In this document: one piece after another, positions 1 to 12,170 of the stretch
Layout: each line of letters starts with the position of its first letter
How positions within the stretch are numbered: position 1 is the first letter of the stretch
Source of the DNA: Acephala macrosclerotiorum
Lineage: Eukaryota; Ascomycota; Leotiomycetes; Helotiales; Mollisiaceae
Assembly: GCA_014904845.1 (NCBI GenBank)
Contig: MU119898.1
Span: 1-13,816, forward strand
Reading direction: 5' to 3'
Length of the DNA: 13,816 nucleotides
Translations under genes and position numbers: made by a program
The notes under the pieces: model-generated
The model's input: only the letters and a program-made list of their open reading frames with translations
Database searches by the model: none
What the model was told of the DNA's origin: nothing

Positions 1-3000
1 AAAAAAAAATTTTTTCGATTAAAAAATCGTTATTATTTTAAAATTTAATAAATTTTTTTTATTTATTTAATTTTTAAAAAATCGTATATATTTATTTGTT
101 TTAATTTTTTAATTATTTTTTTTTTATATTTATATTTTTATTATTATTAAAATTAATAAATTCAATAATATTTTTATTTTTATTATTATTTAAAAAATTT
201 TAATATTTATTTTTTTTAATAAATTTTTTTAAACGATTTTTAATATATAATTTTCAAATTATTATTTCGTTTATTTTTTTAAATAAATATTTTTTTTTTA
301 ATTAATTTATTTAATAAACTGAATATAAATTTAATTATTTATATAATAATTTAATATTTTTAAATATATTTTAATTAATAAATTTAATATTATATATTAA
401 AATAAAAAAAAATTTTCGAATTAATTTTTTTTATATTTAATAATAAACGTCGAAATATATTTAATTTTATTTATAATTATATTTTTTTTTTAATTTCGAT
501 TTTTTTATATTTTCGTTTTATATTTTAATTTATTTAATTTTTAAATAAAATTATTTTTTATTATAAATTATATAAAATAACGTATATTTAATTAATTTAT
601 AAATAATCGTTCGATTTATAAAAAAAATAATTAATAAATATTTTAATTAGTTTTTTTTTATTTTTTTTTATTAAAATAATTAATATAATAATAAATTAAT
701 ATTTTGATTTAATTATTTTATTTATTTTCGAATTATATATAAAAATAATAATTTGTTTAATTTCGAGTTTATTTAATTTTTTAATAATAATTTTTTTAAA
801 TTCGAATTTTTCGTTCAATTTTATATAATTAAAAACGTTATATTTATAAATAAATTTAATAATTTTTTATTAATTTAATTTTAATTTAATTAAAAAAATT
901 ATTTTATATTATAATTAAATTATCAAATATTTTATATTATAAAAATTTAATTATATTTATTTTAATATAAGAAAATAATAATATTTTTTTATATTTTTCT
1001 TTTATTTTTATATTAATAATCGCTATAATTTACTATAAAATTTTAAACGTTTTCGTAATATTTTTTTTAATAATATCGATTAATTATTTAATAATAAATT
1101 TTTTTTTTTTTAGTATATTAAAATTTATTATATAATTTAATTATAATTATTATATGTTATTTTAAATCGTTTAAAATAAATCGAAATAAATAAAATTTAA
1201 TAATATTTTTTTATAATATTTTATTTCGAATATTATAATCGACGAATTTTCGAATTAATTTATAGAATTCTATTTTTAAAAATTATTTTAATCGTTTTAA
1301 AATTATTAAATATTAAATAATATTTTAAAAATAATTCGAATAATTATTATTAAAAAAAAAATTTATATTATTATCGTTATTATTATTTAATGATTTATTA
1401 ATTTTAAAAAAAACGATTAATATAACGTATATAAAAAATACGATCGATATTAAAAATTAAAAATTAAAAATATCGAATTTAAAAAAATTTCTTTAAATTT
1501 AATTTAATAATTTAAATAAATATTCTCATTTTATATATTTATTTTTAATTATAAATAATTTATTTTTAATTTTTCGATTAATTTTACGTTTTTTAATCGA
1601 AATTAAAATTATTTTAATATAATTAAATTCGATTATAATAAATTCGTCGATATTTTTTTTTTTTTTTAAATTATTGTTTTTTATTACAGTTTTTTAAATA
1701 ATTCGTTTATAATAATATAAATATTTTTGTTAATATATTTAATTTTAAAATCGAATAATCGTATTTAAACGAATTAATAAATAATTAAAATACTAAAAAA
1801 ATTTATTATTATTTGATTTAATTAAACGACGAACGTATTAATATTCGTTTTAAAAATACTATATAATTAAAATTATAATTTATAAAAATATTTTAAAATT
1901 TTTCGATATTTTCTTTATCGTATTATAATTTCATTTAATAATATTTTAAATTTTTAATTTATATTAAATTATTCGTTTTTATTTTTTATTATTATATTAA
2001 TTAAATATTTTTTTATATTTTTATTAATTAATATTAATATTTAAAATAATTATTTTCTATTTATTAATAAAATTATAACAAATTTTATAAAATATTAAAA
2101 TTGTCGTAAATTTATTTTATAAAAATATTATAACAATTTTTTATTTTTATTTTTATTTAAAAAACTCGATTTTTTAATTAATCGATATAATAATTCAATA
2201 ATAATATTAAAATATTAAATTTATATTTTATAATAAATATAAATTTTAATAAAATTATAAAAATTATTATATTTTTATTTTAAACGTTTAATATAAATTA
2301 ATCGTATTTAAAAAAAAAATTTATTAAAAAAACGTAAAAATATTCGATAAATTTTTTAAGAAATTTATTTATAAAAAACAATATATTAACGTTTTTTAAA
2401 ATCATTAAATTTATTTTTATAATCGTATTAATTAATCGATAAATTTTAATAATTTTTTTTGTAATTAAAAATTAAAAATTGTAATAAAAAATTATTATTT
2501 TTTTCGAGTATTTTATAATCGAATCGTTTTTAAAATATTTTTATTATAATCGAAAATAAAATTTTAAAATAATAAAAACTTTTTTATTATTATATTATAT
2601 ATTAAATTATTTTAATATAAATAAATAAACTAAAATTTTTATAAATTTTAAAAAAAAATTTTTAATTAAATATTATTATTTTTTTATAATTAAATATTAT
2701 TTTATCGAATATTTTTTTTTTAAATTTTTATAATTAATTCTCGATAAATAGAAATATTAATCATTTAAAAATAAATTATAATTTTTTCGATATTAAAATA
2801 ATTTGCGATAATAAATATTTTATATATTTTTTAATATATTTTTAAAATATTTTTCGTGTTTTAAATCGTTCGAATTAATTTTTTCGTTTTTTAAAAAAAA
2901 ATTTAATTTTATTAATTAAATCGATAAATCGAATTTTTTTAAATTTAAATTTATATATTATATTAATATTTATATTAAATAAATTTAAATTAAAAATTTT

Positions 3001-6000
3001 TAATAATAAAATTATTTTTTTTATTTCAGTTTTTTTTTTGTTTTTATACTCGAAAATTTTTCGATTTTATTTTTTTTTAATAAAATAAAATAATTAATAT
3101 TTTATATTATTTTTAAAATATTTTTTTTTAATATTTATATTTAAAAATAATAATATTATTATAAAAAAATATTTTTTCGTTTTTTTATCGAAAATTTTTT
3201 TATTTAAAATTTTATTTATTTTTTTTTTATTAAAAAAAAATATTTTATAAAAAATCGAAAAAAATGTTTTTATTTTTTATATTATTTTATTTATATTTTT
3301 TTTAAATTAATAATATTTATTTTAATCGTATTTATTTTATATAAAATAATATTAAAAATATTTAATAAAAAATTAAAAATAAAAAAGAATTCGTTAAAAT
3401 ATAAAAATTATTTATAAATTTTAATATTATATTATTTTTTAATAATATTAATATTTAATTTCTCGTATTATATTCTTTTTTCGATATTTTTTTAATTTAA
3501 AAATATATATAAATATAACAATTTTTAATAATTTAATATAAATAAATTTTTAAAAAAAAAATAATTATAATCGTATAAATAAAATTAAAATTTTTAAAAT
3601 TTTAAAATTCGTTATTTTACGAATTATTATTTTTATATTTAATTTATATTTTTATTATAATAACGAATAATTATTTTAAAAAAAAAAATTTTATATTCGA
3701 TTTCGTATTTAATTTTTATAATTACTATTTTAATAAATTCGAAATTTTATTTAATAATAATAAATAATTAAAAATTTTTAATATTTATAATAATATTATC
3801 GAAATCTCGAATTATATACGTAAAAATAATATAATATTTTATTTTAATATTTAATATTTCGTATTTTTTATTCGAATTAATTAATTTAAATAAATTAAAA
3901 TATAATTTAAAAATAATAATAATATTTTTTTTTTTAATTAATAACGAAAAATCGATTTTTACGAAATTAATTTCAAGTATTATAAAATTTTTAATAATAA
4001 AAATAAATTAATTCGTTTTTTTAAATATTTTTTTTATTATAACGATTTTAATATTTATTAAAATTAAATAATAAATATTATTTTTTTATTATTAATTAAT
4101 AATTATTTTTATTTTTTTTTTAAATTTTTAAAAACGATATTATATTTTTAAAAAAAAATTACAATAAAATTTTATTAATAAAATTATTATTTTTAGCGTC
4201 GAATTATTATTTTAAAATTTTATTTTTCGATTAATTTATATTTATTTTTTTTTGTTTTTCGTTTTAAACGCTTTATAAAATTTATTATTACGATTCGATT
4301 TTTAAATACTTTTTTTTTATTTTTATTTTTTATCGAAAATTTTTTCGTACGTTTTAAATTTTAATTTTCGATTTACTCGTCGTTATTATATTTACTATTA
4401 TTATATTTATCGATAATTTTTCGTAGAATTTATTAATAATCGTTTTAATAAAATTTTAAATATTAATATTATTATTATTAAAAATATACGATAATAAATT
4501 TTATTTTTTTAAAAAAATTTTATTAATATTAAATTTTTTTTTTTTTTTTAAATACTCGATTAAATAAATTTACGTATATTTTTATTATTAAAAAGTTTTT
4601 TATAAATTAATCGATAATTTTATATAAAAACTTTATATTTATTCGATAATATTTTTAATTATATTCGTAAAATTCTTTTTTTAAAATATTATAAAACTTT
4701 TTTTTTAAATAGTTTTTAATATTATATTTTAATATAAATCGAATTTACTTTTTATAAATCGAATTAATATATTATAAAAATTATATTTTTTTAATTTTTA
4801 AAATAATTTTATAATTTTTATATATATCATCGTATTATTTTAAAAAAATCGTAATATTTTAAAAACTCTAAAAAAAAATATTTATAATTTTAATACGAAT
4901 ACGTATTTTTTAAAGTTTTATATTTTTAAAAAATTATTTTTATTATTCGTAAAAGAAATTTTAAAAAAAATTAATAATATAATTAAAATAAAAATAAATT
5001 TTAATACAAATAATTTAAACATTTTAATTTTTAAATTAAAAATTAATTTAATAATTTAAAAATACGAAATTTCAAATTATTATTTTTAAATAAAATTCGT
5101 TTTAAAAATTGATTTTTATTTATATCGTTTTTTATAAAAGAAAATTTATTCGTTTATTTATTTTAATAAAATATATTTTTTAAATAAATATTTTTTTAAT
5201 TAATTTCTTTCGATTAAAATTTTTATTTTAATTTTTTTCGTATTATTTTTTAAAATTCGAAATTTATTTTAATTTTATTATTTTAATTTAAAATCGATTA
5301 TAAACGATTCGCGAATTACAACTTTTAAAAATATTAAAATTAAAATACAAAATAATAAAATAATTTCGTTTTTTAATACTATATTTTTTTTTTTTTTTAT
5401 TTTAAAAATTTTTTTTTTATATTTTAATTTCTATTTAAAATAAAATTAATTATCGTAAATAATTATTACGAATATTTTCTTTTTTTTTATATATTCGTTT
5501 TAATATTAATTATTTCGAGTAATTTAATACGTAATTTTTGTAAATTAATATTTTTTTATAATTTCATAATCTCGTAATTAAATTATTTAATTTCGAATAA
5601 TATAATTAAAATAAAAAATTCTCGTTAATTAATTTTTAATTTTCGATTTTTAATAATTTAAATTTTTTTTTAATAATAATAAAAAATAAAATACACAAAT
5701 CGCATATAAATAATTTTTAACGAAATTTACTAAAACAATTTATTTTTCGACGTCGTTTTATTAATATAAAAAAATAATAAAATACAAAATAAAAAAATTC
5801 AATCGTAAATTAATTCGTTTTAATTAATAAATTAAATTTATTCGAAGTAATTTGTAATTTTTAAATTAATTTATCGATCAATTAAAATAAAAATAAAAAT
5901 AAATTATTAATTAGTTTATAATAAACGAAAACTTTTTATATATTAAAAAACACGTAATTAATACTATTTTCGAAATTAACTATTTATAAAAATTTTTAAA

Positions 6001-7250
6001 AAAAGAATATATAATTTTATTATAATATATATATTCGATTTATTAAAATAAAATTAATTACTAATTTTTTTAAATAACGTTTTTATATAATTTTTTCTAT
6101 AAATTAATATTATAAACTACGATTACAAATTTAAAAATATAAAAAAACGAATATTATTTCAAGAAATAATTAATTTAATTTAATAAAAACATTATATTTT
6201 ATAAACGTTTATATCGAGTTTTAATCGAAATTTAATATTATAAATATTAATTTATAATAAATTCGAGTACATTTTTATAAATATTATAATTTATTAAATA
6301 ATTTTTATTGAAATCGAAAATATTTATTATTATTTTTATATTTTATAAAAATAAACTAATTATTAATTATTAATATTATTATAAAATATACGAAAAATAA
6401 TTATAATAATAAAATATAATTAAAATTTTATTAGTAATTTATTAATAATATTAAATTAATTAATTAAATACTAATAATATTCAATTAATAAACAATTAAT
6501 ATATTATTAATATTATTAATACGTTCGTTTAAATATAAAATCCTTAGTAAAAAATATTTTTTTTAATATATTATATAAATAATATATTTTAATATTTTAT
6601 TAATTTTTTTATTAATTAATTTTATTATATAAATTTAATAATTTTTAGTATTTTCGTAATTTTATTTTTATAAATTATAAATTTCGAATATTTATATACG
6701 ATTATTATATTAAATAATTCGAATAATATAAATAAAAAATATTAATATTATTAATAATAATAATAATATACTTTTTAATATTAATAAAAAAAATAAAAAA
6801 ATAAAAAATATTAAATATATTTTTTTAAATTAATTATAAATTTTTAATATCGATAAATTTCTTCGTAAAATAACGATTATTAAATTAATTATTATTAATA
6901 AATTATTTAAATATACGATTAAAAAACGATTAATAAAAAAGTTTATAAATATAATTTAATTAAAAAAACAATTTAAAAAAAAAATAAAAAAAAATATATA
7001 AATTTAATAATAAATAAATTAATAAAATAATTAATATATTACGAATTAATATATAATAATTTTAATTTTAAAAAAAATTTGAAAATATTAAAACTTTTTT
7101 AAGTTTTTAATTAAATATATATTTTTTTAACGATTTATACGAAAAATATTATAAAATTTAAATTATTATATTAAATTTCAAATAAATATATTTAACGTTT
7201 GATAAAAAACTATTTAATCGTTCGTTTTAAAAACTAATATTAATTTTTTT
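1..7250. repeat. Hypermutated AT isochore, near CpG-only (RIP-type relic DNA)
   Basis: The stretch is almost pure A and T. In several 60-base lines I counted, only 1 to 4 bases are C or G. Most of those occur as CpG (tcga, acgt, ttcgaa), while CpA, CpT, CpC and their complements are nearly absent on both strands. Stops saturate all six frames and no ORF, tRNA or rRNA is visible. Loss of C before A, T or C on both strands with CpG spared is the expected end state of fungal repeat-induced point mutation, which acts on duplicated DNA. I therefore infer mutated transposon or other repeat sequence, probably heterochromatic, possibly subtelomeric or centromeric. What the ancestral elements were cannot be read. 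Short TAATAT-like runs (for example about 6,360-6,520 and 6,740-6,775) are low-complexity residue. Confidence 0.8.
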
Positions 7251-7599
7251 ATTATATACGTAATATTAATACTTTTAACAATAAGCGATTTCATTCAAAT
7301 TTAATCGAAGTATTCAAATGTAGCGATTTGATTAGTTTATTAAAAATTTCGCAATTACGAGATTTCGAATTAATATATAATCGATTCGATAAAAAATACT
7401 AAAATTTCGATTTACGTGCGATCGTACTACGCTTATAATTACAATATATTAATTAATTCAAATTATATAAAACTTATAAATTAAAACTTAATTAAATACT
7501 TTTAAATTTTAAATTTCAAACGATTTTATTAATTCGTTATTACGTAAATTAATAAAATATAATCGTATTTAATAAAAATAATAATTATAATATTTTAAA

Positions 7600-8445
7600 T
7601 ACGTTTTTATTTTAAGTATTAAAATACTAGTATATTAAAATCTTATTTTAATTTATAATTACATAGTATTTAAAAAAAAGTTTTAAAAAGTTTTTTTCTA
7701 ATAAATATAATCGTAATAAATATTTATAATTAATAAAATTAATCGTAATAATTTAATATAAAAAACGAAAATTTTAAAAAGTATTTTTCTAATATAAAAC
7801 TTTATTAAAAATGTGTTTTTATTTAAAGCATTAAAGTATTTAAATATTGAAATAATTACGTAATTCTCGAAAAAAGTTTTAAAAAGTTTTCTTTTGAAAT
7901 TATATACTAAATAAAATAATTTAAATTAATTAAATCGATTTTAATAATTAAATATAAAACGAGAATTTTAAAAAGTATTTTTTTAATATAAAACTTTATA
8001 ATAAATACGTTTTTATTTTAAATATTTAAATATTTAATTAATATTAAACATTTTTATAATTACATAATTTTTAAAAAAAGAATTTAAAAAAAAAAAATTT
8101 AAAATTATATATTAAATAAAATAATTTAAATCGATTAAATTAATCGTAGTAATTTAATAAAAAAAGTAAAAGTTTTAAAAAGTATTTCCTTGGTATAAAA
8201 TTTTATTAAAAATACGTTTTTATTTTAAATATTAAAACTTTTAATTATAAAATACTTTTTAATTCAATTGTGTAACTTTAAAAAAAAAGTTTTAAAAAGT
8301 TTCTTTTTAAAATTATATATTAAATAAAATAATTTAAATTAATTAAATCGATCGTAATAATTAAATATAAAACGAGAGTTTTAAAAAGTGTTTTTCTAAT
8401 AATAAAACTCTATAGTAATTAAATTTCTTTATTTTAAACACGAAA
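7600..8445. repeat. Tandem array, about 200-bp unit, four copies, each unit a two-part dimer
   Basis: The landmark agttttaaaaagttt recurs at about 7,679, 7,875, 8,079 (diverged) and 8,288. A second landmark, ttttaaaaagtattttt (gtgttttt in the last copy), recurs at about 7,771, 7,965, 8,171 and 8,377. A third, acgtttttatttta, starts near 7,601, 7,813 (diverged), 8,007 and 8,214. Spacings are 194-212 bp. Inside each unit the first two landmarks are 89-92 bp apart and resemble each other (ttttaaaaagt followed by T-rich sequence and ctaat or aaaatta), so the unit looks like an old duplication of a roughly 100-bp sequence. Copies differ by substitutions and small indels. It could be a satellite, or internal repeats of a mutated transposon. 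Confidence 0.75.
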
Positions 8446-8670
8446 AAGTTTATTAGTTTATCGATTTTATAGCTCGATAAAATTTTAAATTATTATTTTT
8501 TAATAATTATATTAATTTTAAATATTTATAAAACGCTTAAATTAAAAACTTTTAATTTGAAATTTAAAACTTAAAATAAAAGTATATTATTAAAGTCGAA
8601 AACTTTATAATTTTTCGCAAATATATTTTTACGAGATTTACGAAATAAAATATACGTCGAATATTAAAAA

Positions 8671-8722
8671 AAAAAGTTCGTTCGTTAATTAATTCGTTTG
8701 CGAGTCGACGAACGAATTTTTT
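8671..8722. repeat. CpG-dense inverted repeat (hairpin)
   Basis: The left arm is an A-run followed by gttcgttcgt (ending at 8,685). The right arm is acgaacgaa (8,708-8,716) followed by a T-run, so arms of about 15 bases pair with one bulged G and a loop of 22 bases. The loop is also CpG-rich (gcgagtcgac). In DNA this poor in C/G the cluster stands out. It may be a relic of a transposon end, or a symmetrical site preserved because its C residues are in CpG. Confidence 0.55.
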
Positions 8723-10974
8723 CTTTCGACACGAGAAAAACATTTTAAAATAATATTAATTATAAAATATAAAAAATTTTATTTTATTAATACTTTTATT
8801 AATTAAATAATAATAAATTTATATATAATTTATATTAAAAAAATTATTATTTAAATTAAAAATTTCGACGATTAATATATAAAAATATAAAAAGTAATTT
8901 TTAAAATTATTATATTAATAAAAAGAATTTATTTAATTTATTCTAAAATTATAACGTTTAAAGTTTTATTTTTAACTTTGAATTACTTTTTACTTTAAAT
9001 TATTTTACTTAGTATATTACTTTTATAATTTTCGTACTTTAAATTTTTATTTTTTAAAAACTTTTTAATAAATTTATTTTAAATTTTGCGAGCAATTTAA
9101 ATTAATTATAAAATTCAAATATATTAAAAAAAGATTTCAACGAGTATTTACTATAATCGTAAAAAAAGTATTTATACGTTAAACTTAAAAAGATTATAAT
9201 ATTCCAAGGTTAATTTTTCAAAATCGAATATATAATCACGTTTCGATAAAAAAAATTAAAGAAATTAAATAAAAATTTTTCTCGATTTAAAAAAAACGTT
9301 TTACGAATTAAATTTTAATTTAAAAAATTTTAAACTAGAATTTTACTTACTCGCAAATTAGAACTTTCGTTTAACGTATTTTAAAAACTAGAAAAAATGT
9401 AATTTCTCTAAAAAAACGATAAATATAAAGTTTTTTCAAACGAAATTCTATTTTCAAAACTTAAAAATAAACTACGATCGATTTTACTCGTATTAATAAT
9501 ACTATAATCGATATTATTAAATTATAATTTAATAAATTAATTGTTTTTAAAATTAAAATTATTAAACTCGAAAATCGTTAAAATATAAATAAAATTAAAA
9601 TTATAAAAAACTAAAAATTCAATAAATTAATTATTAAAAATATTAATCGATATATTTTTTAAAAAAAATAATTCGATTTTAAAGTTTAAACGTTTTTTAT
9701 CGAGTGCGTTTTCGTCGTAAAAATATTTTTATTTCTTTTAATAATATTTAAAAACAAATTAATATAATAATAATAGTTTTTTATTTCTTTTAATAAATTT
9801 AAATATTAGAAATTTATTACAATCGAAAACGATTAAATATTTAACGATATTATCGTAAAATAATTAATTAAAATATTTATTTCTCGAACGATTTTACGTA
9901 ATTTATTAAAAACTCGATTTTTTATTTTAAACGACTATAAAAACCACGAGATAATAAAGTTTATATGAGAATACTTTTCGAATAATATTAATTTTTTATT
10001 TTTATTTTTATATTTTTTATATTTATTTTAATTTTTAAATTTATCGATTTTTTTTTTCTTTGAAATATATTTACTATAAATACTTCGAATATTTAGATTT
10101 ATTAATCGATTTTACACTAATTAAAAAGTGAGATTTTTTAAATTATTATTGAAAAATTCGAATAAATAATTTAATAATTATAAATATTAAATTAAAATAA
10201 AAAATTTCGAGATTATAATTAATTTATATAATGAAACTTTTTATAAATCGATTATTATTTGAAAATAATAATAAATCGATTGATTTAATTTTAAAGATTT
10301 TTAAAAAAATCTAATATTAAAATAAAATGAAAATAAATTATTTATTATATAAAAAACTTTTAAAAAAAGTAAAAATATATAGAAATAAATTTTTTAAATA
10401 ATTTAATTTAAAAATATCGATATTTTAATTCGTAAAATACTTTTTAAAAAAATCGTAAAAAGTATTAATAAAAAGAATTTTATTATTACTTAATAATAAT
10501 TTCGAATTAAATAATTAAAATTTAAAAAACGATACAAAATAATAACTAGTTTAAATTTTAAATTTGTAATTATTAAAAATATTATAAAAACTTAAATTAC
10601 GATTAAAAATCGTCAAATTAAAATAAATAATTCTATATTATTTTATATAAAAATTGAAAAATAAAAAAATTATAATAATTTAAAATAAAATAATAAAATT
10701 AAACGAAGTAATTTAAAATAAAAAATAATCCAAAGTTAAAAATAGAATTTTATAATTTATTTAAAGACTTTATATAAAAAAAATTAATAAAAAAAAAAAT
10801 TTTAATTTTTATATTTATAAATAATTTTCTATGTAAAAATTTTTTAATTAAAATTAAATAATTTTTAAAAGTAAATATTATATTAATATAAAAATTTTAT
10901 TTTGAATTTATTATTATAAAATATAAAAATAATAATTTTATTTAATTTATATAAAATAATACTTTTTATATTTT

Positions 10975-11000
10975 TATAAAAGTCAATACTTTATAGAGGC
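10975..11000. other. Sharp composition boundary of the AT isochore
   Basis: Left of about 10,985 the sequence is A/T with rare C/G. From 10,996 on (gaggcttcacaaaaccc) it becomes ordinary mixed-composition DNA within a few tens of bases. The edge probably marks the end of the repeated sequence that was mutated, and so the junction between an inserted repeat and older flanking DNA. No target-site duplication can be identified because the other end of the block lies outside the window or is erased. Confidence 0.7.
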
Positions 11001-11030
11001 TTCACAAAACCCATAAGGAACTCGTAAATA

Positions 11031-11126
11031 GAGGACTAATATATTTTCGTCCCATGGGAGACCCGTGGATAAAGGGGAAATTTTAAAACTCTACCCCATG
11101 GGTCTCCCACGAGCAGCCTAGTCCCC
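11031..11126. repeat. Imperfect palindrome next to the isochore edge
   Basis: TGGGAGACCCGTGG (11,055-11,068) is mirrored by CCATGGGTCTCCCA (11,096-11,109), whose reverse complement is TGGGAGACCCATGG. Pairing extends inward (ggataaag against ctctacccc, with a one-base gap) and outward to gaggacta (11,031-11,038) against tagtcccc (11,119-11,126). The differences between the aligned arms are mostly G/A transitions. It could be a pair of transposon terminal repeats, a solo inverted-repeat element, or a hairpin at the 3' end of the neighbouring gene. The last codons of the monooxygenase reading frame run through it. Confidence 0.6.
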
Positions 11127-11654
11127 GCAATATTAAGCAAGAAAAAGCAGAACAAGCAGCTAACCACCGCCTTTCCCCAATTGCGCGCAAGGATCCTAAA
11201 AGCCCCTTCCAACCCTTCAATGTTTCATCAATAACCCAAAGTATAGCACTCAAGCTGCCAAACAGCAAAATCAGGACCACTGACAATGTCCAATGTCCAA
11301 AGAACCCCCTACGCCGAGTCATAGTCTCCCATATCTCAGTTCGCATGACTTCCTTAGCACCTTCCCACTTCCATGGTCCTACAAGTCTAAACTTCGTATT
11401 GACTTAAGCACTCAAAGCCCAGCAAAGAGTCATCTTCCACCCTGTGGGCAAGATCTCCGAAATGGCGGGCGCAGAACCAGTATCGATAGTGAGTTGGTAA
11501 ACGTAGGATTCACGGTCGATGCCATAGGTGACACGACTATTCAAAGGATCTTGGAGACGATAGTGGGACTCTTCTTTCAGGGGATGAGGAAGAGCTCTCA
11601 TGAGTTGACAGACCCAGAGTTGGGATTGCATTTCTGAGAGAGGAGCAAATCCAC

Positions 11655-11720
11655 CTGAACCATGTCAGTGTCTCCAACGTCACGAGCAACGTTTTAGGAG
11701 CTGAGGTTGCGCATACGTAT
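11655..11720 (-). other. Inferred intron 3 of the monooxygenase relic, donor mutated
   Basis: The 66-nt intron has a good branch site (cactgac) and acceptor TTCAG. Phase-1 joining gives GFVRPSFG continuing into APLSEMQSQLW, as the family expects. At the position required by the frame, the donor reads ATACGT instead of GTACGT, a G-to-A change. A nearby GTATGC, four bases further in, could still serve as a donor but would put the downstream exon out of frame. Confidence 0.65.
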
Positions 11721-12103
11721 CGAAGCTGGGTCGAACGAAACCACGGAATGCTACAGTCTCGTCACCATCTTTCCAAATAGCTCTCATGTTTGCATCTCTT
11801 CGTACAGGATACTCCTTGCGGTCGACGAAGGGGAATGATTGTTTGTAGCCAGTGGCAAGAATGACCATATCAGGCTTCACGACTTTCTTCCTCATTACCT
11901 CTGCCTCCGGTCTCCGTTCTCAATGAAATGAACAACCCAATTCTCATTGATTCTTTCAGGCCAAGGAGCAAGGCAAATCTTGCGGCCACCAGTGTCGGCA
12001 AGTGGTACTTGAGCCACGTAAGATCGAAGTGTATTTAATGTGGATGTCTTACGATATTGCTCTGTAATATATGGCATGACTTTTGCCGATTTCATAAAGA
12101 AGA

Positions 12104-12170
12104 CTAAGTGGCACACCGAAATCAATATTCGGCACGAATGCACCAGATGAGCGGTTGGCGGAACACTCAC
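12104..12170 (-). other. Inferred intron 2 of the monooxygenase relic
   Basis: The 67-nt intron has donor GTGAGT and acceptor CTTAG, in phase 1. Splicing turns the flanks into HAKKIFFMKSAKVMPYI, which fits the family pattern, whereas reading through leaves the conserved frame. Both splice sites look intact. Confidence 0.75.

Larger units (their letters stand above)
7251..10985. repeat. Less completely mutated part of the AT isochore
   Basis: This is the same AT-rich block, but GC is higher: I counted 12 of 60 bases in the line at 9,361 and 7 of 60 in the line at 10,201. C and G outside CpG are frequent here (act, aac, aag, ctc), so the loss of C is less complete than to the left. Still no coding frame is visible. 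The segment contains a tandem array at about 7,600-8,445 and a hairpin at 8,671-8,722, listed separately. A small patch at 7,270-7,440 is unusually rich in surviving C/G. I infer repeats that were hit by fewer rounds of mutation, are younger, or had a different starting composition. Confidence 0.72.

Noticed and set aside
1..60. Telomere or replication origin at the left edge
   Set aside because: There is no TTAGGG-type repeat, and AT-richness alone is not evidence of an origin.
1..7250. Bisulfite-converted or similarly treated DNA
   Set aside because: Conversion with CpG protected would remove C on one strand but leave G. Here G outside CpG is lost as well, and the right part of the same window is unconverted.
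7600..8445. CRISPR array
   Set aside because: The unit is about 200 bp with no short conserved repeat alternating with unique spacers, no cas genes are present, and the context is eukaryotic.
1..10985. AT-rich block as mitochondrial, apicoplast or Plasmodium-like DNA
   Set aside because: Those genomes are AT-rich but do not concentrate nearly all C and G into CpG, and they contain recognisable genes. Here no frame is open, and the adjoining 2.8 kb is fungal nuclear sequence with introns and a transposase.
11293..11637. Plus-strand reading frame of 114 codons
   Set aside because: It lies antisense to the conserved C-terminal exon of the monooxygenase relic and encodes nothing recognisable.
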